From NCBI GenBank assembly GCA_020736575.1, contig JAGPYM010000030.1, positions 372,001-436,000 of the forward strand: 64,000 bases of DNA. Reading direction: 5' to 3'. This DNA comes from Thelonectria olida. Taxonomy: Eukaryota; Ascomycota; Sordariomycetes; Hypocreales; Nectriaceae. The notes beneath the pieces were generated by a model. The model searched no databases. It worked only from the letters and a program-made list of their open reading frames with translations, and was not told the DNA's origin. This document shows positions 1 through 9,983 of the stretch, one piece after another; position 1 is the stretch's first letter, and every line of letters starts with the position of its first letter. The translations under genes and the position numbers were made by a program.

Positions 1-3000
1 GAACTCCTTCTGCAGAGCGAGCTCCCAGCTCCTTCGCGGCGCCCGCTGCGCTTCGTCTTCCAGCTTCGTCTCGACCGCCGCCAGAACTTCATCATGGAAG
101 CTCTCGTCCGCACGTCGCCCTCTGGCACTTGCTGCTCGTCGCAGCTATGCCACCAGCGCCACCCAGTCGCCTCCCGACCCCAGCGACAACTTCCTCTCTG
201 GAAGCACCGCCAACTACATTGACGAGATGTACATGCAGTGGAAGCAGGACCCCGAGAGCGTCCACGTTTCTTGGCAGGTCTACTTCAAGAACATGGAGAG
301 CGGCGACATGCCCGTCTCCCAGGCCTTCCAGCCTCCTCCCAACCTGGTCCCCAACATGACCGGCGGCGTGCCTCGTCTCTCTGGCGGCCTCGCCATGGAG
401 GATGGCTCCGATGTCACGAACCATCTCAAGGTTCAGCTCCTCATGCGCGCCTACCAGGCCCGTGGCCACCACACTGCCAACATCGACCCTCTTGAGATTC
501 GCGGAAAGGGCGAGAGCGCCCGACCCAAGGAGCTTACCCTCGAGTACTACCAGTTCACCGAAAAGGACCTCGACACTGAGTACACCCTCGGCCCCGGTAT
601 TCTGCCCCGATTTAAGCGCGAGGGTCATGAGAAGATGACCCTCCGTGAGATCGTCGCTGCTTGCGAGAAGATCTACTGCGGCTCCTTCGGTGTCGAATTC
701 ATTCATATCCCTGATCGCGAGAAGTGCGACTGGCTCCGTGAGCGCCTCGAGGTGCCCCAGCCTTTCAAGTACTCCATCGACGAGAAGCGCCGCATTCTTG
801 ACCGTCTCATCTGGAGCTCAAGCTTCGAGTCTTTCCTTGCGACCAAGTACCCCAACGACAAGCGATTTGGTTTGGAGGGTTGTGAGACCCTTGTCCCTGG
901 TATGAAGGCCCTCATTGACCGCAGTGTCGACTATGGTGTTAAGGACATTGTCATTGGCATGCCCCATCGTGGCCGTCTCAACGTTCTCAGCAACGTCGTC
1001 CGAAAGCCCAACGAGTCCATCTTCAGCGAGTTTGCTGGTACCACTGGTGCCGAGGACGAGGGTTCCGGTGACGTCAAGTACCATCTTGGTATGAACTTCG
1101 AGCGTCCCACCCCCTCCGGTAAGCGAGTCCAGCTTTCGCTGGTCGCCAACCCCTCCCATCTTGAGGCAGAGGATCCCGTCGTTTTGGGCAAGACCCGTGC
1201 TATCCAACACTACAACAACGATGAGAAGACCCACCGCACTGCCATGAGCGTTCTGCTCCACGGTGATGCTGCTTTCGCCGCCCAGGGCATCGTCTACGAG
1301 TGTCTCGGCTTCCACTCCCTCCCTGCCTTCTCGACTGGCGGTACCATCCACCTGGTTGTGAACAACCAGATTGGTTTCACTACCGATCCTCGTTTCGCTC
1401 GATCCACCGCCTACTGCACGGATATCGCCAAGGCCATCGATGCCCCCGTCTTCCACGTCAATGCCGACGATGTTGAGGCTGTCAACTTTGTGTGCCAGCT
1501 TGCTGCCGACTGGCGTGCTGAGTTCCAGCACGATGTCGTTATTGACATCAACTGCTACCGAAAGTACGGTCACAACGAGACCGATCAACCCTCTTTCACC
1601 CAACCCCTGATGTACAAGCGCATCCAATCCAAGGACCCCCAGATCGACATCTATGTCAAGCAGCTCCTCGAAGATGGTAGCTTTACCAAGGAGGATGTTG
1701 AGGAGCACAAGCAGTGGGTGTGGGGCATGCTCGAGGAGAGCTTCTCCAAGTCCAAGGAATACACCCCTACCTCCAAGGAGTGGACCACCTCGGCTTGGAA
1801 CGGCTTCAAGTCCCCCAAGGAGCTGGCCACTGAGGTTCTGGACCAGAACGAGACCCGTGTTGACAGCAAGAGCTTGGAGCACATTGGTGAGGTCATTGGA
1901 TCTGCGCCTGAGGACTTCACCGTCCACCGCAACCTGAAGCGTATTCTTTCCAACCGAACTAAGTCGGTTGTTGAGGGCAAGAACATTGACATGCCCACCG
2001 CCGAGGCCCTGGCCTTTGGATCGCTCGTCACCGAGGGATACCACGTCCGTGTTTCCGGCCAGGATGTTGAGCGTGGTACCTTCTCTCAGCGTCACGCCGT
2101 CTTCCACGACCAGGAGACTGAGGCCATCTACACTCCTCTCCAGCACCTGAGCAAGGACCAAGGCAAGTTTGTCATCTCCAACTCGTCTCTCAGCGAGTTC
2201 GGTGCCCTTGGCTTCGAGTACGGTTACTCTCTGTCCTCCCCCAACGCTCTCGTCATGTGGGAGGCTCAGTTTGGTGACTTTGCCAACAACGCCCAATGTA
2301 TCATTGATCAGTTCATCGCCTCTGGTGAGGTGAAGTGGATGCAGCGTACCGGCCTCGTTATGTCTCTGCCCCACGGTTACGATGGTCAGGGTCCCGAGCA
2401 TTCTTCTGGCCGTCTTGAGCGATACCTCCAGCTCAGCAACGAGGATCCTCGCGAGTTCCCCACTGGCGAGAAGCTCCTCCGTCAGCACCAGGACTGCAAC
2501 ATGCAGATTGCCTACTTTACCACCCCCGCCAACCTGTTCCATGCTCTGCGCCGCCAGATGCACCGACAGTTCCGAAAGCGTACGTAAATCCCGATTCTAT
2601 TCATGCGGCTACTGAATGCTAACATGTGCCCCTTTCCAGCCCTCATCATCTTCTTCTCCAAGTCTCTTCTCCGTCATCCTCTGGCTCGCTCTGACGTCGA
2701 GGAGTTCACTGGTCCCGACGCTGGCTTCCAGTGGATCATCCCCGACCCTGAGCACCAATCTGGCTCCATCAAGGCGCCTGAGGAGATTGACCGAGTCATT
2801 CTCTGCACTGGTCAGGTGTGGGCTGCCCTCCACAAGTACCGTGCCGACAACAAGATCGACAACGTCGCATTCACCCGCATTGAGCAGCTGAACCCCTTCC
2901 CCTGGCAGCAGCTCAAGGAGAACCTCGACATGTACCCCAACGCCAAGACCATCGTTTGGGCCCAGGAGGAGCCTCTCAACGCCGGCGCCTGGAGCTTCAC

Positions 3001-3184
3001 CCAGCCTCGTATTGAGACGCTGCTGAACCAGACTGAGCACCACCACCGCAAGCACGTCATGTACGCCGGTCGTAACCCCAGCGCATCGGTGGCAACGGGT
3101 GCCAAGCACTCTCACATCAAGGAGGAGCAGGAGCTTTTGGAGATGGCTTTCACTGTCAGACAGGATAAGCTTAAGGGCGAGTAA
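1..3184 (+). CDS. KGD1: 2-oxoglutarate dehydrogenase E1 component, 5' partial
   Basis: Thiamine-diphosphate-dependent E1 subunit of the mitochondrial 2-oxoglutarate dehydrogenase complex (TCA cycle). The frame is open back to the window edge and begins with a Ser/Arg/Ala-rich stretch ending in RRSYATSA, a typical mitochondrial presequence. The initiator ATG therefore lies outside, and the first 15 or so bases (pyrimidine-rich, ending in CAG) may be the tail of an intron. Seen motifs: [10 protein letters not shown] (about 1260), the TPP/Mg region; [11 protein letters not shown] (about 1360); [14 protein letters not shown] (about 1565). One intron at 2580-2639 (GTACGT donor, GCTAAC branch, CCAG acceptor) joins RQFRK to PLIIFFSKS in frame. 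The TAA stop is at 3182-3184. The length visible is close to the roughly 1,050 residues usual for fungal KGD1, so little is missing. Converges on CIA1. Confidence 0.97.
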
Positions 3185-3553
3185 AATGAGACGAATAATG
3201 AGCTTTGGGAGGATCGAAGGGATGGAATTGGCATCAATTGCACGTGGCCAAGACATTCACTCAACACTCGTTTCGGAGGGATGCAAAGGAGCTTCCATAG
3301 ATGATTGAAGGCGGGATTGGTCCCTTCATGTATTACCCATTTGTATCATACCCTCCTAAACGAAAGGATCAAGCCACTGGTGCCTTGTGCATAGCACTGG
3401 CGTAGATCGGAGAAGAAATGTTCTTTTTTTTTCTGAATATTCGCATTGGTCAGCAGCGTAATACACATTAGCGATTCTTGTTTAACTGCACAGATCTTAT
3501 TGATATCTTTTGTTGTATTTCGTTTATTTTTCGAATTCTACGGCTGCATGCTG
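3185..3553. other. Intergenic, convergent 3' ends of KGD1 and CIA1
   Basis: 369 bases between two convergent stops. AT-richer than the flanks, with a T-run near 3422-3431. No open frame of interest. It presumably holds both 3' UTRs and polyadenylation regions. Confidence 0.7.
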
Positions 3554-4942
3554 TTACCTGGGAACGTCAACCTGCCATGGCTGCACCACGCCGTCGTCTC
3601 CAGATGTGACGAGCATCTCCTCCTCGCCTCGGCGTTCTGACGCGGCATCGTACCGTTTACACCAAGTAACGTGGTTGACTTCATAACCACCATGCGCGCT
3701 GGGTTGGGTGGTCAATAATTTCCACTGTGACGACGCTGGGGGCAGCAGGCCATTGGCGTCAGTCCTGGTTTGGTCTTGGCTCTCTTCAACAGTCTTGTTT
3801 ACTTCCTCAACGGCGGCGTCCTCCCCATACAAGGCTATCAGGCCGTCGCTGCCCGTGCTGGCTACCATGCCGGAAGTGCCGCTCCATGTCACGGAGTAGA
3901 TGTCACGAGTATGTATCTTGGGTAGGACAGCCGTGCATGTCCATTCCTCGCGCAGAGACCTCCGCATGGTATTTGGAATGCCACCCAGGGCGGTTCTTGA
4001 GCCTCCGGGACCGTCGTCATCGGCGCTTTCATTCTCGTTGAGCGTCCACACACGGATAATCCCATCGGCAGAGAAAGTCAGCAGGCGCGGGAAGCGATCT
4101 CCCGGTCGAGGCTTTGCCTCCCACTCTAGTCCCCAGACAGTGCCCTCGTGGCCCTCCAGGACCGAAACGCAGACCCACTCGGCATCGCCATCCTCACGCC
4201 AGATGCGCACCGTGTTGTCGTAGCTCGCGCTGGCCAGCACGTCGGAGCCGTAGCTGCGGCGGGCGTTGCGGCCGGGGACGTCGGGGCACCATGCGACAGC
4301 CTTGACGTCGCCCTCATGCTCATTGAGGACGGCAATGGTCTCCCACTCGTCGTCGGCTTCCGAGGCGCCAATGTCTTCCCAGATCCAGACGGACTTGTCG
4401 CGCGAGCACGTGGCGAGATAGGAGCCCGAGGGCGAGAAGGCGCACGACTTGATCTCTGAGTCGTGGCCTTCGAGGACAAGCGTGAATTCCCAGTCCTTGT
4501 CGCCCGGGTGAGAAGGGCCGTCTTCGTCGCTGTCGTCAACGGTTGTCCTCCGCACTTGGCGAGCCGTCACTTCGACCTCGAGCGCATCCTCGTCGTTGGC
4601 GCCGACATCGCCGTCCCAACGCCAGATACCAGCCGTCGAATCGAAGCTCCCAGTGACGAGGCAGAGCTTGTGAGGCGGCAGACCGGGCTTCCAGGCGACG
4701 GAGCGCACGGAGCGGGTGTGGCCGCCGGTGCAGGAGGAGTGGGCGGAGGCGGAGGAGAGGGAGAAGACGGTGACGGTCTTTGCGTGGGCGGTGGCGAGGA
4801 GCGGGAGGGTTGGGTGTGGGATAGAGGCCCAGGCGCGTTCGTGAAGATCTGGTTTAAAGGGCGGGAGAGCGACAATGCGAGTGGATGAGGACGAGGGGGA
4901 GGGGGAGTCAGTGGGCAGAGGAGGGGCCGAGGTCGGCGACAT
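3554..4942 (-). CDS. CIA1: Cytosolic iron-sulfur assembly WD40 protein CIA1
   Basis: 462-residue, intronless WD40 propeller. Family knowledge: Cia1/CIAO1 is part of the CIA targeting complex that inserts Fe-S clusters into cytosolic and nuclear apoproteins such as Rad3. Seen: repeated GH..x..V/W blocks, including GGHTRSVRSVAWKPG, EGHDSEIKSCAFSPSG, NEHEGDVKAVAWCPD and EGHEGTVWGLEWE. These are interrupted by acidic loops typical of fungal orthologues. I chose the ATG at 4942 (MSPTSAPP) because the 45 codons upstream look like leader rather than protein. The N-terminus is a low-complexity Ser/Pro stretch before IVALPPFKPDLHERAW, where family similarity starts. The C-terminus ends soon after the last repeat, as expected. 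Tail-to-tail with KGD1. Confidence 0.92.
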   Translation of the reverse strand: MSPTSAPPLPTDSPSPSSSSTRIVALPPFKPDLHERAWASIPHPTLPLLATAHAKTVTVFSLSSASAHSSCTGGHTRSVRSVAWKPGLPPHKLCLVTGSFDSTAGIWRWDGDVGANDEDALEVEVTARQVRRTTVDDSDEDGPSHPGDKDWEFTLVLEGHDSEIKSCAFSPSGSYLATCSRDKSVWIWEDIGASEADDEWETIAVLNEHEGDVKAVAWCPDVPGRNARRSYGSDVLASASYDNTVRIWREDGDAEWVCVSVLEGHEGTVWGLEWEAKPRPGDRFPRLLTFSADGIIRVWTLNENESADDDGPGGSRTALGGIPNTMRRSLREEWTCTAVLPKIHTRDIYSVTWSGTSGMVASTGSDGLIALYGEDAAVEEVNKTVEESQDQTRTDANGLLPPASSQWKLLTTQPSAHGGYEVNHVTWCKRYDAASERRGEEEMLVTSGDDGVVQPWQVDVPR

Positions 4943-5303
4943 TGCTGAGGGAGGATCTGGCCCTGGTGAGGCCAGAGGTCGAAGGTGGCGGTGATGAGAT
5001 GAGATATATGGATGTATAGAACAGAGAAGAACCCCTTGGGAAATTATAGAGCGTGGAGTCCGCTGCCTTGCAGTCACTCGAAAGGTTGGCGATGGAGAGG
5101 GGAGGAGTTAGTGAGTCCCCCTCTCTTCAAAAAAAAGCAGCGATTGATAAGATAGCGCACATCCAACTCCGAACAAGCCCCTCGGTGATGTAATCATGCA
5201 ACAGTCACTGCTAATGGAAAATACGCGACATTTGACTGGACGTTGACTATTTTATTCAATTCTATCTAGCCTTGACATTTCTGTCAGTGTTCAAGGCCAC
5301 TTC
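4943..5303. other. Intergenic between CIA1 start and MFS transporter stop
   Basis: 361 bases. It should contain the CIA1 promoter and leader and the 3' UTR of the transporter (both genes on the minus strand). An A-run (about 5130-5137) next to GATAAG is visible. No gene. Confidence 0.6.
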
Positions 5304-6876
5304 TTAATTCGGCTTTTCCCTTATTGCTTTCGTCCTCATCCAAGCCCACGCCTTCTTAGCATCTCCCCCTGGCTTCATCTTTTCTTCTCGAGCCCTCTCC
5401 AATCCTCCCTTCTTGAAGCCGCCCGGAAGAAGCAGCCAGACGATGATTATGAAAACAAATATGGCGATCACAATGGGCTGCAATACCTCCACGCCATGGT
5501 GCTCGGCGATGGCTCCCACTGCGAATGGGAGAAGTGACGCTCCACCTCCTCCAAACGCTGCGGCGAAGCCAATTGCGCTGACGTGATAGTCCGGAGGAAG
5601 TAGTTTGGTGGCCGCAACGACGGCAGCGGGGAACAGGGGACCGAGGAAGAAGCCAAGCAGCATCACGAAGACGACCGAGGCAACAAAGTTGGGCACCAGC
5701 CAGTACAGCAGCTCCAGCCCAATGGAGAGCAGCAGGTACACCGTGATGGCCAACTTCTCTCCGATCCGGCCCGTGACGAACCCGAGCACAACGCGACCGA
5801 TGGTCAAGCCGCCCCAAAAGAGCGTCACCGTCAGTCCGGCCAGGAAGGGCTCGGCGTGGCGCACTCGCAGCATGAAGGTGACGATCCAGCCGCCCAGGCT
5901 GACCTCGGCTCCGACGTAGCCCAGCAGGAACAAGGCGACGAGCCAGGTGATGGGCTGCTTCATGGCCATCCGCGTCGTAGTCCTGGCTTTCCCTTGGTCA
6001 TACTGAAGCCGTTGGCGGTACGCGGCGCCTGTGGCTTTCCAGAAGGCGGCCATGCCGACGAAGAACTCGACGATGACGAAGCCAATCATGATGTAGAAGA
6101 AGGTGTACCACTGCAAATGGCCCTTGGTCACCATGGCAGACGCAACCAGGGGGGCGACGGTTCCTCCCAGGCCGTATGATCCGTGGAGAAAGCCCAGCAG
6201 CTCGTTTGCGCGGTGCATGTTGCCGACCCAGGCGTTGTACGCGCTATCCTCGATGCCGTTCCCAAAGCCTGCGAATAGTAGGGCGCATGGGAGCACGGGG
6301 AACGGCGGATGAAGGGCCATGGGGAGATAACCGACGAGACGACATACTGGGCCTAGGAAGGCGACGCCGCGCTGGCCGAGGGTGTAGTGGATGTAGTTGT
6401 TGGTGAGGCCGGCGAGGAGGTAGGCCGCGAAGGGCACGATGAAAAGGGTTGATACGGTGAGGTAGTTGAGGTTGTAGAATGTTTCTATCTGTGAAGAGGC
6501 TGGTGAGAAGACGTGTAAGTGGGGAGTTGGCGTGGTGTACGTACATATGGTATCAAGGCCTAATCCAACGTTCGGGTTAGTTCATGAGGACGTCTCTACG
6601 TGCTGATTGGGCCAGACTCACGCCGATACAGGCATCATTTGCGCCCATTATAAACAACGAGAAGTTTGTAACGAGGAAGCGGTATCGGTTGGTTGGAGAA
6701 CCGTTCCATCTTTCCAGGCCGCCGGTTGAATTGGTGTCAGTTTCCGAGGCATGTTCAGGGACTGGATCTGAGATTGGGTTTTGGGACCATTCTTTGTTGT
6801 CTTTGGGGACGTTTGGATGGTCTGAGAGGGCAGTCTTTTCAGTTTGAACGGCAATGTGTGGCGGTGGCGAGGACAT
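5304..6876 (-). CDS. Major facilitator superfamily transporter (three exons)
   Basis: 484-residue polytopic membrane protein. Exons on the minus strand: 6876-6622, 6559-6545, 5304-6488. Intron 1 (6621-6560) has GTGAGT...TTAG and intron 2 (6544-6489) has GTACGT...ACAG. Both are phase 0, which leaves a 15-nt middle exon encoding ALIPY. The joined sequence DACIG-ALIPY-IETFYNLNYL is the usual MFS helix-1 region. About 85 residues of polar N-terminus precede helix 1. Later helices include LVALFLLGYVGAEVSLGGWI and VVFVMLLGFFLGPLFPA, and the GRVVLGF block resembles an MFS loop motif. It resembles fungal BSC6-like or fucose-permease-like carriers, but the substrate cannot be read from sequence. The tail is basic and cytosolic. 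Start chosen at MSSPPP because it lies directly before the conserved region. Confidence 0.88.
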
Positions 6877-8409
6877 GGTAGTCAAGTCAAAGACGGAATT
6901 CTCTACTGCGAACAAAACATGATCAGAACGAAACAAGGAAGAGTGTCCAGAGATGGTTTATTTTATAGACGATATCCGACTCCCACCGCCTCGGGCACTG
7001 GAGTTGACAGAGCAAAAGAGTCAGCGTGCATGTCGAAACTCGCATCACAACCCAAGAGAGCGAAGAAGGGCGGGGTTGTGTCGTTCTTAGCTCACGAGAC
7101 GAGAAGAGATTGAGGAGAGAGACCTGAAGGACGGGGGGGCATCTCATTGTGATTCGCAGATTCAAGGTCCGAGAAAACGGCAGATGGCTCTGCTTGCTGT
7201 CCCCTCTTCTGGCTTATCTCGGTGATAGTTCGAGATACATGTTGTGTTGGAGGAATGGGCTGGTTGCAGGCAAGTTCTCCTCCTCGACATGGGCTTAACC
7301 GGAGTTGTGGCGGTTTCGGGGCGATGTTCCGGTGTCGGTGAGTGAGAATGCGTATCCCCAGACCGAGAGCTTATCTCAACCGGAATTTGCCTATCGTCAC
7401 AGTTTGCATACAACATACATATTAGTTCGCTTCTCTTTCCATTGAGACCCGATATATTGGTGTGTGGCTGTGATAGCCCAGGAACCAACCAAGAGTTTGG
7501 TGACTTTGTCACCAGCTTCGCCACGATGCAAACAAAGACCCCAGCCACCGCGGGGAAGTTCAACGCTGCTGCCATTTCTTTGGTGGGCTGCGTGACGTAT
7601 TTCCCATGTGACATCATCATTGTTTTCTCCCCCCGCTTTCAAGCTTCATTTTTCCCCAACCGTCTTGCCATCTCGCCATAGATGCATAGAAATAAGGCGA
7701 GACAGAGAGACTCCATAGTTGAATTCTCTGTGCAAAAATCGGATGGAATGAACCGCCTGACCTGTGGTTATGCAGCTCGCCTGCGAGTCCAATCAATAGT
7801 CGGTACACCCACAACCTCAATCATTCCCCAACACCACACCCTCTCAGCCTCTCTCTAGTGCTGGACTGTCTGCCTCCCATTTCTTTCAACTCCAACTCAC
7901 CTATCAAACCACTGCATGCCCTCTCGAGCTTCCAGTCCGAAATATGTGCTGCAACGTAGTCTGCACAGCCTCGTCTCTATTTTCCTCGACGCCCGGATAT
8001 CCCGGCATTCGTCGAATCTTCCATGCAGAGCCCCATTTTGTTCCTTCGTTTTGTTTGGGCCCGTTTCCCCATCAAATCGTAGGGCTGACTGACCTGATGG
8101 CTCAATGAGAGCTTGGGCTTCGACACGCGGCGACTCCGTGGCTCTTACCCAAGTTACCCCTCCTTCCTGCTGATCAAATAAAAGCCGCTGGTTTCCTCTT
8201 TCCTCGGGTTTCTATAATATCACCACTACTTAAGCTACGTACCTGCTAGTATTCGTCAGCCACAGGCCACACTCGCACCTCACCTACTTGAACTACATAA
8301 CAACCACTACCGCCCTATTCGCGCATCTCACTTTCAACCTCACCTCATCATCAACACCTCTTCTTCGTCACACAAACCAAACGTGATAAAAGTCTCCTCC
8401 TAGAATCAA
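6877..8409. other. Divergent intergenic region, MFS transporter / 8.4-kb gene
   Basis: About 1.5 kb between two outward-facing start codons. The short open frames on both strands have no recognisable protein character. The right half (about 7860-8400) is strongly C/T-rich with many ACC/CAC runs, typical of a fungal promoter and 5' leader for the gene starting at 8410. Confidence 0.6.
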
Positions 8410-9336
8410 ATGTCAAACGCAGAGTACTACAACTACGAAGAGCACTCCCGCCGCCGTCGCGACCCTTCCCCCGGTCACTACTCCGGCGGCGGCAGCGGTC
8501 CTCCTCCTCCCAGCAACCTTCCCCCGACGCCTGCCTCGCCAGCAAATTCAGCTCCTCCTCTCCGTCCCATCGACCCTAGGGATACTCAATATGCGTCCAC
8601 CTCGCGCATCAACGAAACTTATGGTCCTCCCTCTCCCCGGGAGACCATGACCCTCGAGCCACCTCCCGACGCCCGCCAACGGCCTCGCTCCGTTCCACCC
8701 CCAGCTACTGCCATGATCCGTCATCAGAGAACGCCTTCGCAGTCTAGTTCCGACTCTGACAGCGACGATGACCGTCGCCATCGCAGCCGTGGTAGCCGCT
8801 CCCATCGCGATCGCGGTGAACGTTCGCCCAGTCCACTTTCGCGCGCCCGTAATGCTGTTGAGGACAACTTTTCCAACTCGGCTGCAGGCATCGGCGCCGG
8901 CTTGCTAGGAGCTGTGGTGGGCGGCCTGGTCGCCCGCGAAGCCACCGACGCTGCGTCCCGGCACAAGCACAAGTCCAAAGGCTACGATGATCGGGACGCG
9001 GACGACCGCAATCGCATGGTATCGACGATTCTCGGTGCCGTCGCTGGCGGCTTGGCCTCCAACGCCATCGCCAACCGTGTTGAGGATTCGCGCGAGAAAG
9101 ACAAACTTAGAGAGCGTGAGTGGGATCGCCGCTACGCCCGTGAGGAAGACGATCGCGACCGGTACGAACCATCAATCCGCTCGTCGAGGGAGCGAGAGAG
9201 GCAGGGAACATATCGCAGGGACCGGGCGCTTCCGCCTCCCGATGACGATGATGACCTCGTCTATGATGATCCGCGGTACGAGGACCGACGCGTCAGGCGC
9301 CGGAAGAGCGAAGAGAGCTATCGCTATCGGGCCTAG
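8410..9336 (+). CDS. Disordered charged protein with two glycine-rich hydrophobic segments
   Basis: 308-residue intronless protein, function unknown. Seen: an N-terminal Tyr/Arg/Pro-rich region (residues about 1-100), then a Ser/Asp/Arg/His-rich patch with SSSDSDSDDDRRHRSRGSRS. Next come two short glycine/alanine hydrophobic stretches, AAGIGAGLLGAVVGGLVA (about 158-175) and TILGAVAGGLASNAIANR (about 207-224). They are separated by a basic/acidic linker, and an Arg/Asp/Glu-rich tail follows. The two segments resemble glycine-zipper or membrane-inserting motifs seen in several short fungal proteins, but they are short for ordinary membrane spans. Coding status is supported by a long uninterrupted frame, a sensible start context (TCAAATGTC) and marked compositional structure. 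It could be a nuclear RS-like or a membrane-associated protein. Confidence 0.78.
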   Translation: MSNAEYYNYEEHSRRRRDPSPGHYSGGGSGPPPPSNLPPTPASPANSAPPLRPIDPRDTQYASTSRINETYGPPSPRETMTLEPPPDARQRPRSVPPPATAMIRHQRTPSQSSSDSDSDDDRRHRSRGSRSHRDRGERSPSPLSRARNAVEDNFSNSAAGIGAGLLGAVVGGLVAREATDAASRHKHKSKGYDDRDADDRNRMVSTILGAVAGGLASNAIANRVEDSREKDKLREREWDRRYAREEDDRDRYEPSIRSSRERERQGTYRRDRALPPPDDDDDLVYDDPRYEDRRVRRRKSEESYRYRA

Positions 9337-9983
9337 TTGCCCCTGATAGCTGTTTGCTTCTCTGCCCCCTTCGTCACTTTATTGTAACGACTTGAAATGA
9401 TCATGTCACGGCCGAATCAATGTGTTTTTAATGTTTTTTCTTCTTGTACTACAGGTTAAGTTGGGAAGGAAAGAAAGAACGTCGCTTGGAAAGTTAATGG
9501 ATGTATGGCTCAAGGTGGTGATATTGGCGCAATTTGTCGGACTTGACTTATTGTCAAATAGCCGTCACTGTTGTTTATTAAACCCTTTGTCCAATTGTGT
9601 ACCACTCGCAGATTTTACTTCCGCTTACCTTCTTATACAAATTTCACGAAAATCAGCATCTTACAGAAGCATACACATATACTCATACAATTAATTAGTA
9701 TCTCCGCGTCCTCTCTGGTCCCCGTGTAAGTCTGCTCTGTGCAAATGTAACATCGATTGCCATGCATGGATCCCTTAGATCCTATGAAACATTTGCCATT
9801 ATTCTTTACATTCATATCCCACAACTCGTCCAACCGACGTTAGCTACACTTCCATCACTAACTCTCCCAAAGCCCATCCTTTGAGGCAAGTCTCTTCTTC
9901 AGACACTCAAGGACCTTGATAACAAACCCGCAAACATGCCCTTTGAGACCTTGTTATCCGATATGAAAACACTCAACAACCTC
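9337..9983. other. Intergenic, convergent 3' ends
   Basis: 647 AT-rich bases between two converging stops. No gene seen. Probable 3' UTRs with several TTTTAAT/TTATTAAA-type candidate polyadenylation signals. Confidence 0.6.

Noticed and set aside
818..2563. 581-codon open frame on the minus strand opposite KGD1
   Set aside because: Mirror of a strongly codon-biased gene. The translation is Leu/Val/Gly-rich without motifs, and the plus strand is unambiguous KGD1.
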